Of a stretch of 64,000 nucleotides of DNA, positions 1-11,288 are shown one piece after another. The notes under the pieces are model-generated. The model saw only the letters and a program-made list of their open reading frames with translations, searched no databases and had not been told where the DNA came from. Both the position numbers and the translations under genes were made by a program. Source of the DNA: Zelopaecilomyces penicillatus (Eukaryota > Ascomycota > Sordariomycetes > Hypocreales > Pseudodiploosporaceae); contig VCCP01000003.1 in NCBI GenBank assembly GCA_005765155.1, positions 4,836,001-4,900,000 on the forward strand. The letters run 5' to 3'. Position 1 is the stretch's first letter. Every line of letters starts with the position of its first letter.

Positions 1-1235
1 TCGTATTGCAGACGACGGCCTTCTCTGCTCGGACTCCCACTCTCTCTCTCTCTCTCTCTTTCCCACCTACTACATAATAACTTTTCTTCCATCTTTGCCT
101 ACCTAATAACCCCCACCCGCCAAACAGTGAATAGTGGTCGAGCGACGGGGTGACAAGACAGACTGACAGACCAGGCTTATTAGCTGCGAGAAGCCTGAAC
201 GGGCCCCAAGCTGCCCTGTCCTCAGCAACCCCAGCACGTCCTTTCTCGCGCGCCGCGTCGTTTCCCGGACGGCCAAGCTCTCGTTTCACCAGGGTCCAGG
301 GTTGTCTCCTCCCCTTTGCTGGCCCTCTCCTCCTCGCTGGGCCCTGAGCCTCTCCTGTGGCTCCTTTTCTCTGCCTCGCTTCTCCCTCCACTTACTCCAT
401 TTCGCCATCCCTCCAACCCATCCGTGCGCAGCTCGCCAGCAGCCGCCCAGGAGCGCTGCCGACGTTCCCTCCACCCTCCTTCTCCTCCCCCCGGGCCGCC
501 CACCTCTCAAAAGCGCTTGACTGCCAATGCGCGCGCGTTGTTCGTCTCTTCAGCAGCTCCTCCCGGCCCTTCTCGCAGCCTCCTGACAGTTGCTGTTGCC
601 GCCAGCTCCCTCAGCGCAACCCCTTCGCACGTCAGGCACGAGTCGTTTTTGCTCGCCGTCCTCCTGCTGGTTGTTCTGTTGCCTCGGATCCCTTTTTCGA
701 CTGTCCAACTACGTACTGTTGGGTCTGTCCCGTCTCTCTCTTCTCCGGATCCGATACTTTGTCGACTCTTCTCTTCACCCTGGCCGTGGTCCTCGACTCA
801 ACCTTCTCTTGTCCTTCTATTACCGCGAGCCGACTCCTTTTGCCGCCGTTCTCTCTCCTTCGATAAATGACTTTCGCTCTCTCATTTTTCCCTACGATTC
901 ATTACCGCCGTGTCACCCGGCTAGTAACTACCGAATTTCAGTTCAGCTAGTCGTCAATTAAGAGCGCCTTCGTTTTTTTGGTTACTACGACCTTTCCTCT
1001 CGCCTAGCATTTGCCTCAAGCAGCGCCATCTTAACAGCAGCTGTTCTCAACCTAATAGTATCACCTTGACCGACGCCAGCATTCCGACGACGACGACCAG
1101 GTTCCCCATTCTGCATGACCTGTTAGCAGACGACAGTGGTGCCGCCTTGACCTGATTTTACTCTTCGGACACGCCAGCTCGCTGACAGGACCCGCCCTGT
1201 CTTGTTTACCAAAGTCTTGTAGCTTTCGCATCACG
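1..1235 (+). other. Pyrimidine-rich upstream/leader region of the SH3 membrane-protein gene
   Basis: The region starts with a (TC)n microsatellite at about 41-59 and stays strongly C/T-rich on the plus strand to about 960. Several overlapping open frames (for example 316-870) are low-complexity Ser/Pro/Leu/Phe strings expected from C/T-rich DNA, with no recognisable domain. I read it as promoter plus a long 5' leader for the gene at 1236. Long C/T tracts before the start are common in filamentous fungi. A spliced leader exon cannot be excluded. Confidence 0.5.
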
Positions 1236-3122
1236 ATGCCGTCCCCGGCTCACCCGGGGACCGCTCCCAGGCGGACCCATAGATCTGTGAGGGACGTCTC
1301 TCTAGCATTGTTATCCACATTACCATTGATGGTATCAGGCCAGTCAGGCGGAAAATGCATTTCCTTGAAGGATTCTACCGCGTGCGCGGCCTTCCAGTCA
1401 GGCTCTATCTCAACAGACCAGTCCTTGATTAACTCGTAGTGAGTGGCTTCGCAATTCTATCAGTAATTCCATGGAAACTAACAGCGACCAGTTCCTTCCT
1501 ACAGTTTGTCACGGACAGAGAGTCGTTCGATCATCAGTTGTCAACTTACGTCAAACAAGATTATATCAAAGAAAAGTACAACTGAGCCCCTTCTGAGTTC
1601 TATGCGATTCTATGTGCTAAACATTTATAGGTATCAATCAACGTTTGGTTGTCGTAGCGTTGATTTTGGCAATTCCAGCGATATGTACGCACGATACACA
1701 ACCACAGTCATCTGCAATAGCATCGTCCAGAGATCAGCCCAGGCCTGTGGCGTTGCCATTGAAGATTCAAGACCGATATGCGCTGATACCTGTGCCGAGT
1801 TTGCTCAGAGCGAGGCCTACATCACAGCGGATAAGAACCTCTGCTCAGACCCCACGCTCGATCTGACTAAACTTATCAGGGCCGATTTCACCACCTGCGC
1901 TTTGCCAGAGGAAGCCCTATCCGGCGAATGTATTTCAGGTGTAGAAAACGAGCCAGACAACTGTGGCTTCGCAAACAGCACCATTGGCCTTTGCTCGTAT
2001 TGTGGCGCCGGCGGGATCAACTCGACGGACACATGTTGCTACAGTTCCAATGCCGAGAAGCGATGCGAGGGTATCAAACTCCCATCTATTACTGCAACCC
2101 TGAGTTTCTCGACACCAACCGCATCTACGTCACCGACCAATACTGGATCTGGCTCTGATCCTGGATCTTCCGTGGGTAGCGGCTCAAAGGGAATAAGCGG
2201 TGGTGCCATTGCCGGTATTGTCATCGGCTCTCTCGTCGGGGTGGCTGCTCTGGCCGCACTATTATTCTTTTGCCTTAGAAGGATGAGACACAGAGGGGGC
2301 AGTCAACAAGGCAGCATTTTCAACCAACCATCACCTGCTCGTATGGGGCCTAGCCTCCCCCAGACTGCCCAGACGCCGCCGCAAGGATACGAAGTGCTTC
2401 CTGGCGGCCGCATCGCCCGTATGGCAGCCTTGGAGGGACATTCTGGTGATTCACCCTCCCATCACAACAACGGAGGCTCCCCTTCCACTAGAGCAATGGG
2501 CGCCTATGTTGGTGACGGCAAGCAGTCAGACAATCAATCATCCTCTGAGTTTGATGATAGCCCTGTTCAGGAGATGCAATTTGCCGGCCTTCAAGCTCCG
2601 CCTGCTACCTCGAGGAGGCAAGGCTCTCTTTCTAGCAACTCAATTCTTGGGAGTGATGGGCCACAGTCTCCTGGAAGTGCCGGGTTTTCCTCGCCCCTTG
2701 GTGTGGCGAGCCATCAATCCGAGCAGCTACCCTTCTTCAAGGATTATTATTCACAAGAGGATATCCACCCTAACGATAAAGTGGCTGTCTTATGGGCATA
2801 TCAGCCACGTGCTGGAGATGAGTTTTCTTTGGAGAGAGGTGACATGCTGAGGGTAGTCGGAATATGGGATGACGGCTGGGCCACCGGCCTGATGATTAAT
2901 GAGAGGGCCGATGAGTGGGAAGTGCGTAGACACATGCAGAGAGACAGCGGCGTTTCCAACACGTCTGGGCGTCGAGAAACCTCGCCAGAGGGACATGGCG
3001 AAATCAAAGCTTTCCCTCTTGTATGTGTCTGTCTCCCTCAACACTGGAGGAAGACAATCGAGGGAGATGGTTCCACAGATACGGGAATTAGTGCCCTGAA
3101 CGCTCAACTACCTGCTCCATGA
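1236..3122 (+). CDS. Single-pass membrane protein with Cys-rich ectodomain and C-terminal cytoplasmic SH3 domain
   Basis: Exons 1236-1438, 1492-1575 and 1631-3122 (introns 53 and 55 bp) give 592 residues. The N-terminus has a signal-like stretch ending near VSGQSGGKC. A Cys-rich ectodomain of about 220 residues follows (CISLKDSTACAAF, DTCAEFAQS, CSYCGAGG), then a Ser/Thr/Gly linker and a clear transmembrane segment (GGAIAGIVIGSLVGVAALAA) capped by basic FCLRRMRHR. The cytoplasmic tail is Pro/Ser-rich and ends in an SH3 fold: VAVLWAYQPRAGDEFSLERG, then GIWDDGWATG, then KAFPLVCVCLP. This layout matches uncharacterised ascomycete SH3 membrane proteins, plausibly linking surface signals to polarity or actin proteins (inference). 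Two acceptors compete at intron 1 (after 1491 and after 1504); only the upstream one keeps frame. The intron 2 donor GTACAA is weak, but the junction restores a continuous conserved-looking frame. Confidence 0.8.
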
Positions 3123-4348
3123 CCCGATTCCGACATCTCACAGCAATATCACATCTAAGGACAGAGACAGTTGGAAGTGGCATCATCTCCTTCCGAAACT
3201 TGCCCAACTTTTCTGTTCTGTGATCTTGTTCATCTCCAGCGGAGCGACGTTGTCCGCGCGTTGTTCGACGAACCAAAGCAGACGACAGCCGTCACTTAGG
3301 ATTCCAAAGCCCAACCACGCTGGGCTTTTACACGTCGCGCGGTGCTACTGCCACGCTATCATTCACATGACACGTCACGTCTTAATGTCCTGTTGATTTT
3401 TTTCTGGACGACCTATATAATCTAATTCAATAGGTGCCGCATCAAAGCATTTCCAAGTGACTCGCAGCACGTGGGAGATACTCGGTACAATTCAACTTGC
3501 CCGAACATCCCTGGCGAGTTACATGAGATGCGACTTTGCAAAATACCCAACCACTTGGCGCCGCGCAACGCCAAGCCTGATTCATATGCGCACATTCTGA
3601 AAATACCCGGTATGAAAAAGCGATGGAGTTTTCTGGCTTTGGAAGCAGCTTGAGGATAGCAAGAGGGCCGTATAATCAATTAATTCTTTGCATTGCTGGC
3701 ACAGACCTTGCTGCGAAGGCGTTTGTTTGCAGCATTCAAGGCATAGAAATGCTTGTGAGGGTAGGGAGGAGGGTAGAGATTGGTCAAAATTTTCATGTTG
3801 ACAAGCATGAGACCTTTCTGAGATGTTGACTTACATTGGGGCTTCTCCCCGATTTATTTGCCTAGTTTAAATACTACCAGACGGCCCTAGCTGCTCATAT
3901 ACTGTTTTGGTCCACCATTGATGCTGATGTGATGATATATGTCGTTTTTGATTAATGTTCTAAACTCCCAACTGCCCACCTTTTATTGAAGTGGCACTGA
4001 TATTTGTACATGTCTTTATGAAGTGACTCGCTTGATCTATCCTGGGGATATTTGAAGCACGTCGCCATCTGATCATCAGAGAACGGCAGCTCGCTGATAT
4101 CGGTCCCAGTCATCCACACGATTCTTCAGCACTAGACCAGCCCAGCAAATGCAAGTTGCCCCTCCTCCATTGCGGGGCAGCCCTCATTCTCCAACTCATG
4201 CATGACCTTCCCGCCTAAGTCTTCAGAAGAGAAGCCTCCCGTCACCTTTAAATCCAAGCCGCCCTCTCAGCTTTTGAGAACCAGCGCTGTGACCCCTTTT
4301 CTTTTTTGCTTCTTGAAAACGAAGTAGCACTGCTCTGTTACGCGCAAC
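3123..4348. other. Gene-free interval
   Basis: It holds the 3' flank of the SH3 gene and the promoter of the DcpS gene. Open frames here (for example 3422-3679 minus and 3471-3653 plus) are short, overlap each other and show no domain. No RNA gene or repeat was recognised. Confidence 0.5.
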
Positions 4349-5468
4349 ATGGCAGACGATGAGATCAAGGCGAGGGCCGAGGCCGCGGTGCCTAAATTCA
4401 AGCTCGAACGGGTTCTTAACCAAGGTGTGTGTGCGGGTTTGGATAGCTTTCTTTTGACCCAAGGAGGGAAGCTGTATTGATGTTAAGGTGTAAATGAAGA
4501 CTGACGTTTGTTTGATTCCCCTTTTGTGTTGTTTTTTAGATCAGGCTGGACGCAGAATCACAATGTACGGTGCCGTTGAGGGTCAGCCGGCGTTGCTTGT
4601 CGTCGAGCGAGCGCCTTTCCCCACAGAAGAGGCGTATCTCGGAGCGCTGCCTGGGTCGTTGGCCAATCTGAAGAACCTCGGGGCCAATGATATTTACAGC
4701 TGGCATATGGCGAGCGCCGGCGCCAGCACCATCAACGGGTCTGCGGCAGAGAAGGCGGAGGGAGAGCTAGGGTTCTTCGCAGACCTCAAGATCAACTTAA
4801 TATACCCATGCACGGAGACGCACGTAAAGAAATACAGCAAGCAAGGCGTCCGTTTCGTAACAGAGACGCCTGACATCTACAAGGACAAGGTCAAGCCGTA
4901 CATGCAGCTCAAGCGGGAGGAGGGCCGGCTTAACTGGGTATTCAACATTATCGAAGGCCGAAAGGAGGTGGAAGACGTTATATACAGGACAAAACTCGGC
5001 GAGGCCGGCGACGAGGGCTTCCTTCTCTTGCCCGACCTCAACTGGGACCGCAAGACGCTCGATGCTCTGCACTTGCTGGCGCTCGTCGAGCGGCGGGATA
5101 TTTGGTCACTGCGGGACCTCCAGAAGAAGCACATCCCCTGGCTGCAGCACATGAAAGCCAAGCTCATCTCCGCCACCATTGCTACATACCCTTCCATCGA
5201 GGCGGACCAGCTAAAGCTGTACGTTCATTACCAACCAACATATTACCACTTTCATATTCATATCGTTCACGTTGCGCTCGAGGCCGGGGCGACGCAGGCT
5301 ACGGGTAAGGCCGTCGGGTTGGACAGCATTATGGAGACGCTCGGGGCCATGGGCGGGGACGGGGAGGCGGGTATGGATTCGATTTCCATGAGCTACACAC
5401 TGGGCGAGGCCAGTGAGTTGTGGACCGAGGTGTTTGGGCCCCTTAAGAGTGATAGAGCTTCTCAATAG
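4349..5468 (+). CDS. Scavenger mRNA decapping enzyme DcpS (HIT family)
   Basis: Exon 1 is 4349-4424, intron 115 bp, exon 2 4540-5468; 334 residues, normal for DcpS. The enzyme hydrolyses the m7GpppN cap left after 3'-5' mRNA decay, releasing m7GMP. Evidence is the N-terminal swapped-dimer region followed by a HIT motif, HFHIHIVH at about residues 262-269, in the DcpS context of a preceding PSIEADQLKLYVHYQPTYY; the middle His (about 264) is the expected nucleophile. The start ATG opens MADDEIKARAEAAVPKFKL and is the only one joining cleanly to exon 2 (NQ|DQAGRRITMYG). The stop codon lies inside the convergent GILT-like gene: the two coding regions overlap by 26 bp (5443-5468). Expected site is nucleus and cytoplasm. 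The family assignment is secure. Confidence 0.9.
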
Positions 5469-6505
5469 CGATGACGAGGTCGTTGACGCCCGATCCATGA
5501 GGGCAGTCTTTCCATTTTCCACCGTCGCGGACACAATAGACTTGATCGTTGAGGCGGATAGTGCAACTTACGCTCACACCGGCCTGGATTATCCTTTGTT
5601 AGCTAAATGTCCAACTGATAACCCTATGGCTGTGTACAAGGAATGAAGACGTGCATCTGCTGTGCGCTCAACGCTCTTGCGAAGCATGTCAAGGCCGTGG
5701 GCGCCATCATCGCGGGTAGCGCAATCATTCAGCTTCTTAAAGTCTACGGCATGCTCGAGAGCGCAGTCCTCGATGAGAGACCGTTCCGGTATGTTCTTGT
5801 AGTCCTTGGTCAGGCACATGATGAAGCCGAGATTAATCTTGGGATCGGGGTAGAGCTCGCGTGCGCATAGTTCGATGATATTGCCCATGCATTCTGACGG
5901 ACCGTGCATGCAGTGGACGCCATCGTTTGCCGTAGGTCTGGTAGTTTTGTGCTCTGGTTAGCAAGGCGATGGATTGACCGGGAGGATGAGTTGAGTTCCC
6001 TAGGGCTGGAAGGTAACCTGTGGGTGTCGAGGTGAATAGCACTTACGTTCCGATGTAGGAGAGCTTAAAGTCGACCTTGTCGTAGACGCGCTGCATGACG
6101 GGGAGGATCAACGTCCTCAAGGCATCCTAGAACAGACGTCAGAAGCTCGATCGGGTATGCGCAAATAGAATCACCATCTTTGCGGGGTTCCTCTTGTTTG
6201 GAGTTGTTCCATACCCTCGTGTCCGGACATTTGCTGATGATGTGAGCCTCCAGTGGCACGAGGCCCTTGGTCGAAACGCGGCCGGCATCGCTGTCGTGTT
6301 TGATGGTGACGGCGGCGGTTGGATGAGCGTCTTTGGTAGAGCCAGCAGCGCTTGAGGATAGTGGCCGAGGAGTTGGGAAGAGGCTGGCGCTCCAGTACCA
6401 GAAGTTGTATACGATGCCGACGAGGAGGATGACAGCTAGAAGCGGGCGGCGGCGTGGCGAGGTGCGTGAACAAGGCATGTTGCTCTGAGCGCCTTTCTCG
6501 TCCAT
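5443..6505 (-). CDS. GILT-like (gamma-interferon-inducible lysosomal thiol reductase family) protein
   Basis: Minus-strand exons 6505-6215, 6126-6047, 5937-5655 and 5583-5443 give 264 residues. An N-terminal hydrophobic segment (LLAVILLVGIVYNFWYW, about residues 22-38) after basic residues suggests a signal anchor, so the protein is probably lumenal in the secretory or vacuolar system. The domain starts with VPLEAHIISKCPDTR and carries the complete GILT signature CxHGxxECxxNxxxxC as CMHGPSECMGNIIELC at about residues 133-148. Extra Cys residues follow (MCLTKDY, EDCALEH, NDCATRD, VSCTIRL, VYCVRDG). GILT enzymes reduce disulfides in acidic compartments; in fungi the role is poorly known. The usual C-x-x-C is not seen; the Cys in KCPDTR is followed by T at +3. 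The last intron needs a GC donor (5654-5653) to keep TAD|AGVSVSC. The gene is convergent with DcpS, with a 26-bp coding overlap. Confidence 0.82.
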
Positions 6506-8130
6506 GGTATTGTGTTGTGGGGGAAGAACCGAGGCGCGATAAAGGCCCTCTCGAGTGGGGGAATGGGAGGGGGAGTGTCGGAGAAAGTGATTCTAGTGAG
6601 GTAGAATAAAGAGAAGAGTATTAGAACATTAGATTATGGAGATGTTGTCTGGCACAAAAGTCGCAGCGATGGTGTAGTTGGGTGAGGAATGTGGAGCAGA
6701 TGATGTCGTGATGCAAAGCGCCCAAGGCATGTTGTTCAGCAGGAACAGCTCAATGTGTGAGTCCCATGACTGTCACTGGCCAGTACCTGGCAGATGTACC
6801 TTGGCCTAGACGAGCGTGCTGGTGGGATGATTGTACCGAAACACCCTCCAGAAGCCACTGGCCGTTTAGGTGGTGTAAATTTTATCATTCCCTTCGTGCA
6901 TCGTTGTTGTTTGCCTCGCAACATATAGCAGACAGTTGAGTATTGAAGCCCCGTTGAGATGTCTAGTGACGAGACTCTTGTTTTCTATTAATCGACAGCA
7001 TGAATATCTGGAGCCACGGGACTTGAGCAACTGTAAAGACGCAATTACTTTCACATTCCAATTTCTTTGTGACGACGGAGTATTGCAACGTCTACAGTTT
7101 CAGGGCTGTCATGTCACATAGTCCTTTGCCCAGCTAGACCTCCCGAGAAAAGTACATTTCATTTCGAAGAAAACCTCAAAAATAGACATGTGATTTGTCT
7201 AATCCGTTTATGTGATGTATACAAAGCCCTTGTTTCAAAGTGTGATATTGTAGGATACCCAAGGTACTCCTGCTTCAAAAGTACTCGATAGATAGTAAAT
7301 ATCAGTTCCATAAAGATCAAGTCTCGATCTGCTATAGCTTGCCAATGGAGCTTGGACGGCTTAGGCACGTCGAGTCTCAAGAAGTGAATGATTGGGCGAG
7401 GGTGTTCATCTCTACCAGGGAGGTTGTTTCACCTTCGTCCCATGACCATGGCTAACATACTGCCTGGGCTATTTGTTCATCATCTACTCCGGATAATGTT
7501 TCCATTGAACATGTTCAGCGTAAGATCATTGGGCGGTAAAAAGTTTGTCTCTGCGCCATTTAACTGGAAATCTTGACCGTCTCCCTAATTCGATCGACGG
7601 TTGGGCACCAGGGATATCGTTGGATCGCTGCTCGATGATGACTTGGTGAGGGTTTTGGAGAGCAGAAACACTGAAGTAGGAGGTATCACCAGGGCACCAT
7701 CTCAAACGTCTCCCCCGCACTGGGCGCACCTACAGGGCTCAGAAGGGGGATCTTGGGGGCTATAGACCCGCTGGACACTCGGTGCCAACGGGCTCTCCCA
7801 CTAAGAAATCCACCAAAAGTAGTGCTGTATGTGGAGTTCAGGCCCATGTTGCTCGATTTACCTTCCATTAAGGTACTGAGCACTAATATTATGGACGTTA
7901 GGGAATTGCAAAACCCGGGTTGTTGACGTTCATCGCTGGAGCACGGTGTTGCGTATCATACTTGCTTCCTCCAAACTACTTTGCCGACCCAAGTGACGAG
8001 AGTCGGCAGTCGCTTGGAATATTGCCGTCACGCAACGTCTTTCGCTGGAACCTGTTGGCTGTGAGCCTGGGATCATGAGATTAGCCGTTACAGCCTTCAC
8101 CAGAGCATAGCTACAGCATTCAGCCCTAAC
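6506..8130. other. Gene-free interval with a possible ORF relic
   Basis: It is the 5' flank of the GILT-like gene (minus) and the promoter of the hexokinase gene (plus). Two minus-strand open frames, 7883-7686 and 7729-7526, overlap in different frames. Read together they would suggest one protein interrupted by a frameshift (ending PSAGETFEMVPW, continuing GDTSYFSVSALQNPHQ). I do not recognise it and no splice pair joins it convincingly. Nothing else is supportable. Confidence 0.35.
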
Positions 8131-9904
8131 ATGTCTTCCTCAACCCCTGCGATAGAGCAGTTCCTTCAACCTCTCCAGGTTGATGTCGAAACCTGCCATC
8201 GACTCTCTGAAAAGTTCCTCCTCAACTTCGCCCATCTGGCCGCCGAGTCGACAGAGCAGTTTCTACCCACGCCTATTTCCGAGTCCATTTTGAGGCCAAT
8301 CGCAGAGTGCGGTCACGGGCGGTAAGCAGAGAGGGAATATCCTATCCTTGGCTCCACCAGAGTCATTTCTGGAACGGGCTGCCAGATCTTGGCATTTATC
8401 GGAGACACTAAGCTGACGATGCTGATTCCAGGCACCTTGCCATAGATATGTAAGACCCCAGTGCCTGCATAAGGCTGCAGCAAGTGTTATCGCTGCGGTT
8501 CTGGCCTTTGAAAACAATCAAACATGCTCAGTATATTGACTAGTTGATAGCGGAGGTACTAACCTCAGAGTTGGATTTGTTGAGCTACATGGTAAACATG
8601 TGGATGTAAACGACGCAGAGGAGCTTACCAGTGGGCTTTATGGACATCTTACCAAACCATCAGGACGATTACAGCGCTTGCTGGAAAAGTCATGGCCTAT
8701 TGACGAGCACTTGAAGAACGGAAATGCGGACAGTCTCTTTGACTGGATAGGCAAGTGCATTGCAGAGGTTGTCGAGGATGGGTGCAACACATTCCATCTT
8801 GCCAAGGACGTACCGGTGCCAATGGGCGTAACGTTCAGCTTTCCAATGGAACAACAGTCAGTATCTCGGGCCACGTTGATGTCCATGGGCAAGGGCTTTT
8901 CGTTGCCATCCCGTATTGATCTGGGCTTGCACCTCGAAGAAGGATATTCTCGCTCTAAGCATGCTGATCTTCCGCCCATCAAAGTCACAGCTCTTGCCAA
9001 TGATGCCGTTTCCACATTAGTATCCTTCATCTTTGGCTACGATGGTATCATGAACAGGCGGGCTGCCATGGGCCTGATAATTGGGACCGGATCCAATGCC
9101 ACAGTACCTCTGAAGCTGAGTAGTCTGCACCATAGCAAGCGACCTCAAGATGTGAGCGTTCTCCCCGGCGAAAGCGTAGAAAGCGTCAGGATAGCCGTCA
9201 ATACCGAATGGAGCATCAACGGCACTGAGCCTCCGATGCGTGAGATGGGGCTGATAACCCAATGGGACGACGAATTGGCGTCGCAGAACGAAATACCAGG
9301 ATTCCAGCCTTTGGAATACATGACGGCGGGCAGATATCTGGGAGAGCTTGGCCGAATCATGTTGATCGACTTCATGACAAACGTCCGAGGCATTCCCACC
9401 AACATTATACCAGCGGAACTTCTTAAAAGACATAGCCTATCGACTACATTTCTCAGTCACTTCAAGCCTCTGGAGCCACCTGTGCTCTTGTCGCGCGTCA
9501 AGAAGGAGTTCCCTGAATCCACAGGCGCACCTCCATTTACCTGGACCGAGGACTTGGCCGAGGCTTTGTACCGTATTGCCAAGGCAATTGAAGTTCGTGC
9601 CGCCGGACTCATCGCTGCTGCTGTGCTTGCGTTGCTCACTCTCGCAGAAGAGCTGCCGTCAAACCCACTAGGTGGAATTAGGGCCCATACACGAGAATTA
9701 GGAGTGGGCTATACCGGAGGGTGCATTGTCCACTTTCAAGATTACTTGATGGACTGTCAACATTTCCTGGATCAACTGGTCGTCCGGAGATTTGGTGATG
9801 TGGAATCGATACGAGTGGTTTTGAGCCCTTGTCATGATGGAGGTATTACGGGAGCTGGGATCCTGGTAGTGGCAGAGGCATCTTCGAGCAAGGGGAATCC
9901 ATGA
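8131..9904 (+). CDS. Hexokinase-family sugar kinase (glucokinase / GlcNAc-kinase-like)
   Basis: Exons 8131-8321, 8432-8449 and 8551-9904 give 520 residues; exon 2 is only 18 nt and encodes part of the phosphate-1 loop, RHLAIDIGGTNLRVG (residues 64-78). Hexokinases transfer ATP phosphate to C6 of a hexose. Other landmarks are VTFSFPMEQ (LGFTFSFP box), MGKGF with the conserved Lys (about 184), ALANDAVSTL with the catalytic Asp (about 221), GTGSN, NTEWS, the sugar-contact Glu in QPLEYMTAGRYLGEL, and a C-terminal Gly-Gly loop GYTGGCIVHF in place of the usual GxDGS. Length and the single kinase unit suit fungal enzymes. Some positions are looser than in canonical glucose kinases (MGKGF for TKGF, EWSIN for EWGSF), which suggests a divergent subgroup such as GlcNAc kinase or a regulatory hexokinase-like protein (inference). 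Confidence 0.82.
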
Positions 9905-11288
9905 GCTTTCTGGCCATGAATACATCTCGCAGTTTCTCAGGCGTGACTGGATAGACATTTTGTTTTCTCGGCGAAAGCGGCCATTTTTTGACATGCATGC
10001 AATGGATAGCGACGTAGCTGAAGCAAAGAAAGGCGATATGAGTGCTAGCATCAACATATGCATGACGCATTTCTGCTATACTGGCTGGCGAACGGGAGTG
10101 GCACCCGAAACCATTAGCATGCTAGGCTTGCAAGACATAAGACAATGCAAACAAGTACAGTCGTATTAAAGTCTTCTACTGCGACAACGCATCGTATGGG
10201 CCATGGTAAGGGCGTCCACGAGCACGACATTGGGGATGGCCTGAGGTACAGCACTGCATCGGCCAATAAAGCAGATCCAAAAGCTTATCAGCATGCAAGT
10301 CATGCTGTGATGCGGTACGAATGGGTGCGCAAATCTCACGGACATGAACGGCTCTGTGGTGAGCCCGTGACTCGGCAATGCAGCTTGTGCAGCAATCCAT
10401 CATCTAACCAGGCAAATCCAAGCCAACCGCCAACGGCATTGGGCTGTCTCAATTGCGGGAGGCTGGCCCGACAATACATACGTGGTCGATTTTCATAACC
10501 CTTGCCGGATTGTCGCAGAGCCGGGTTGGAGATGCGCGGGGGCATGAGGATGCAAGATGGATGCAGCTGGATGCGGTACCCGGCACGGCGCAGCGAGTTA
10601 TGGTATTTTGTCTTTCTTACAAGTAAAGGGTTTCTGCCATATCCTAATGACTTTACAAACACCATTATTCCCTTCTCACATCAACAAGGCAGAATATAAC
10701 AGTTTTCCAAGTTGGGAATAGGAAGATATAACGAAACTAAAACGACAAGGTGAAAGCACTTTGCAGGTAAGGATTCCCGGCTAAGCCAGGGCTGGCACCT
10801 ATTCGATGCAGCCTTGAGATTAACCTTATTGCAGTCCACGAACCATCTTATACGACAGTTGTCTTGTGTCAGACCAGGATTCAGGAGTCTGCTGGTTGTG
10901 GCAGATAGTAATATTACTCAGCCCACGCGCACCTTTACGCCCACCAACCCCCCGTTCTGGTCTCAGAGCCAGGCAAGTAATCTTAAAGAAGGATTACAGA
11001 GATTTCGTTATTTACCCAATTGGGCGAGGCCGTCTGGTTGTGTTCTGTCTGCCTTCCAATTGAAGCAAAGAAGATTTGGGAGCCAAGCCCCCCCCCAAAA
11101 AAGAACCTTACCAGGACCACGAGCAAAGTGGTGCGTGATCGACACACAGACACAGGTGAAAGGTTGTGGTCATCGCACTCATTTCGTGCTTCATTCTTCA
11201 ACAGCGTCAAGGTAGGCTCCCTATACCTGCAAAGACGGGCAGTTTCGTTCATTTCATCAACGCTCCCATAATTACATTCACACATACC
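9905..11288. other. Gene-free interval
   Basis: This lies between the hexokinase gene and the DHA2 transporter. Open frames (for example 10145-10498 and 10814-11215) lack domains and conserved-looking splice extensions. It probably contains the transporter promoter and leader, with a C-tract near 11089. No RNA gene seen. Confidence 0.45.

Noticed and set aside
316..870. 184-codon plus-strand frame at the window start
   Set aside because: Low-complexity Ser/Pro/Leu/Phe product of C/T-rich DNA, overlapping equally long frames; no domain.
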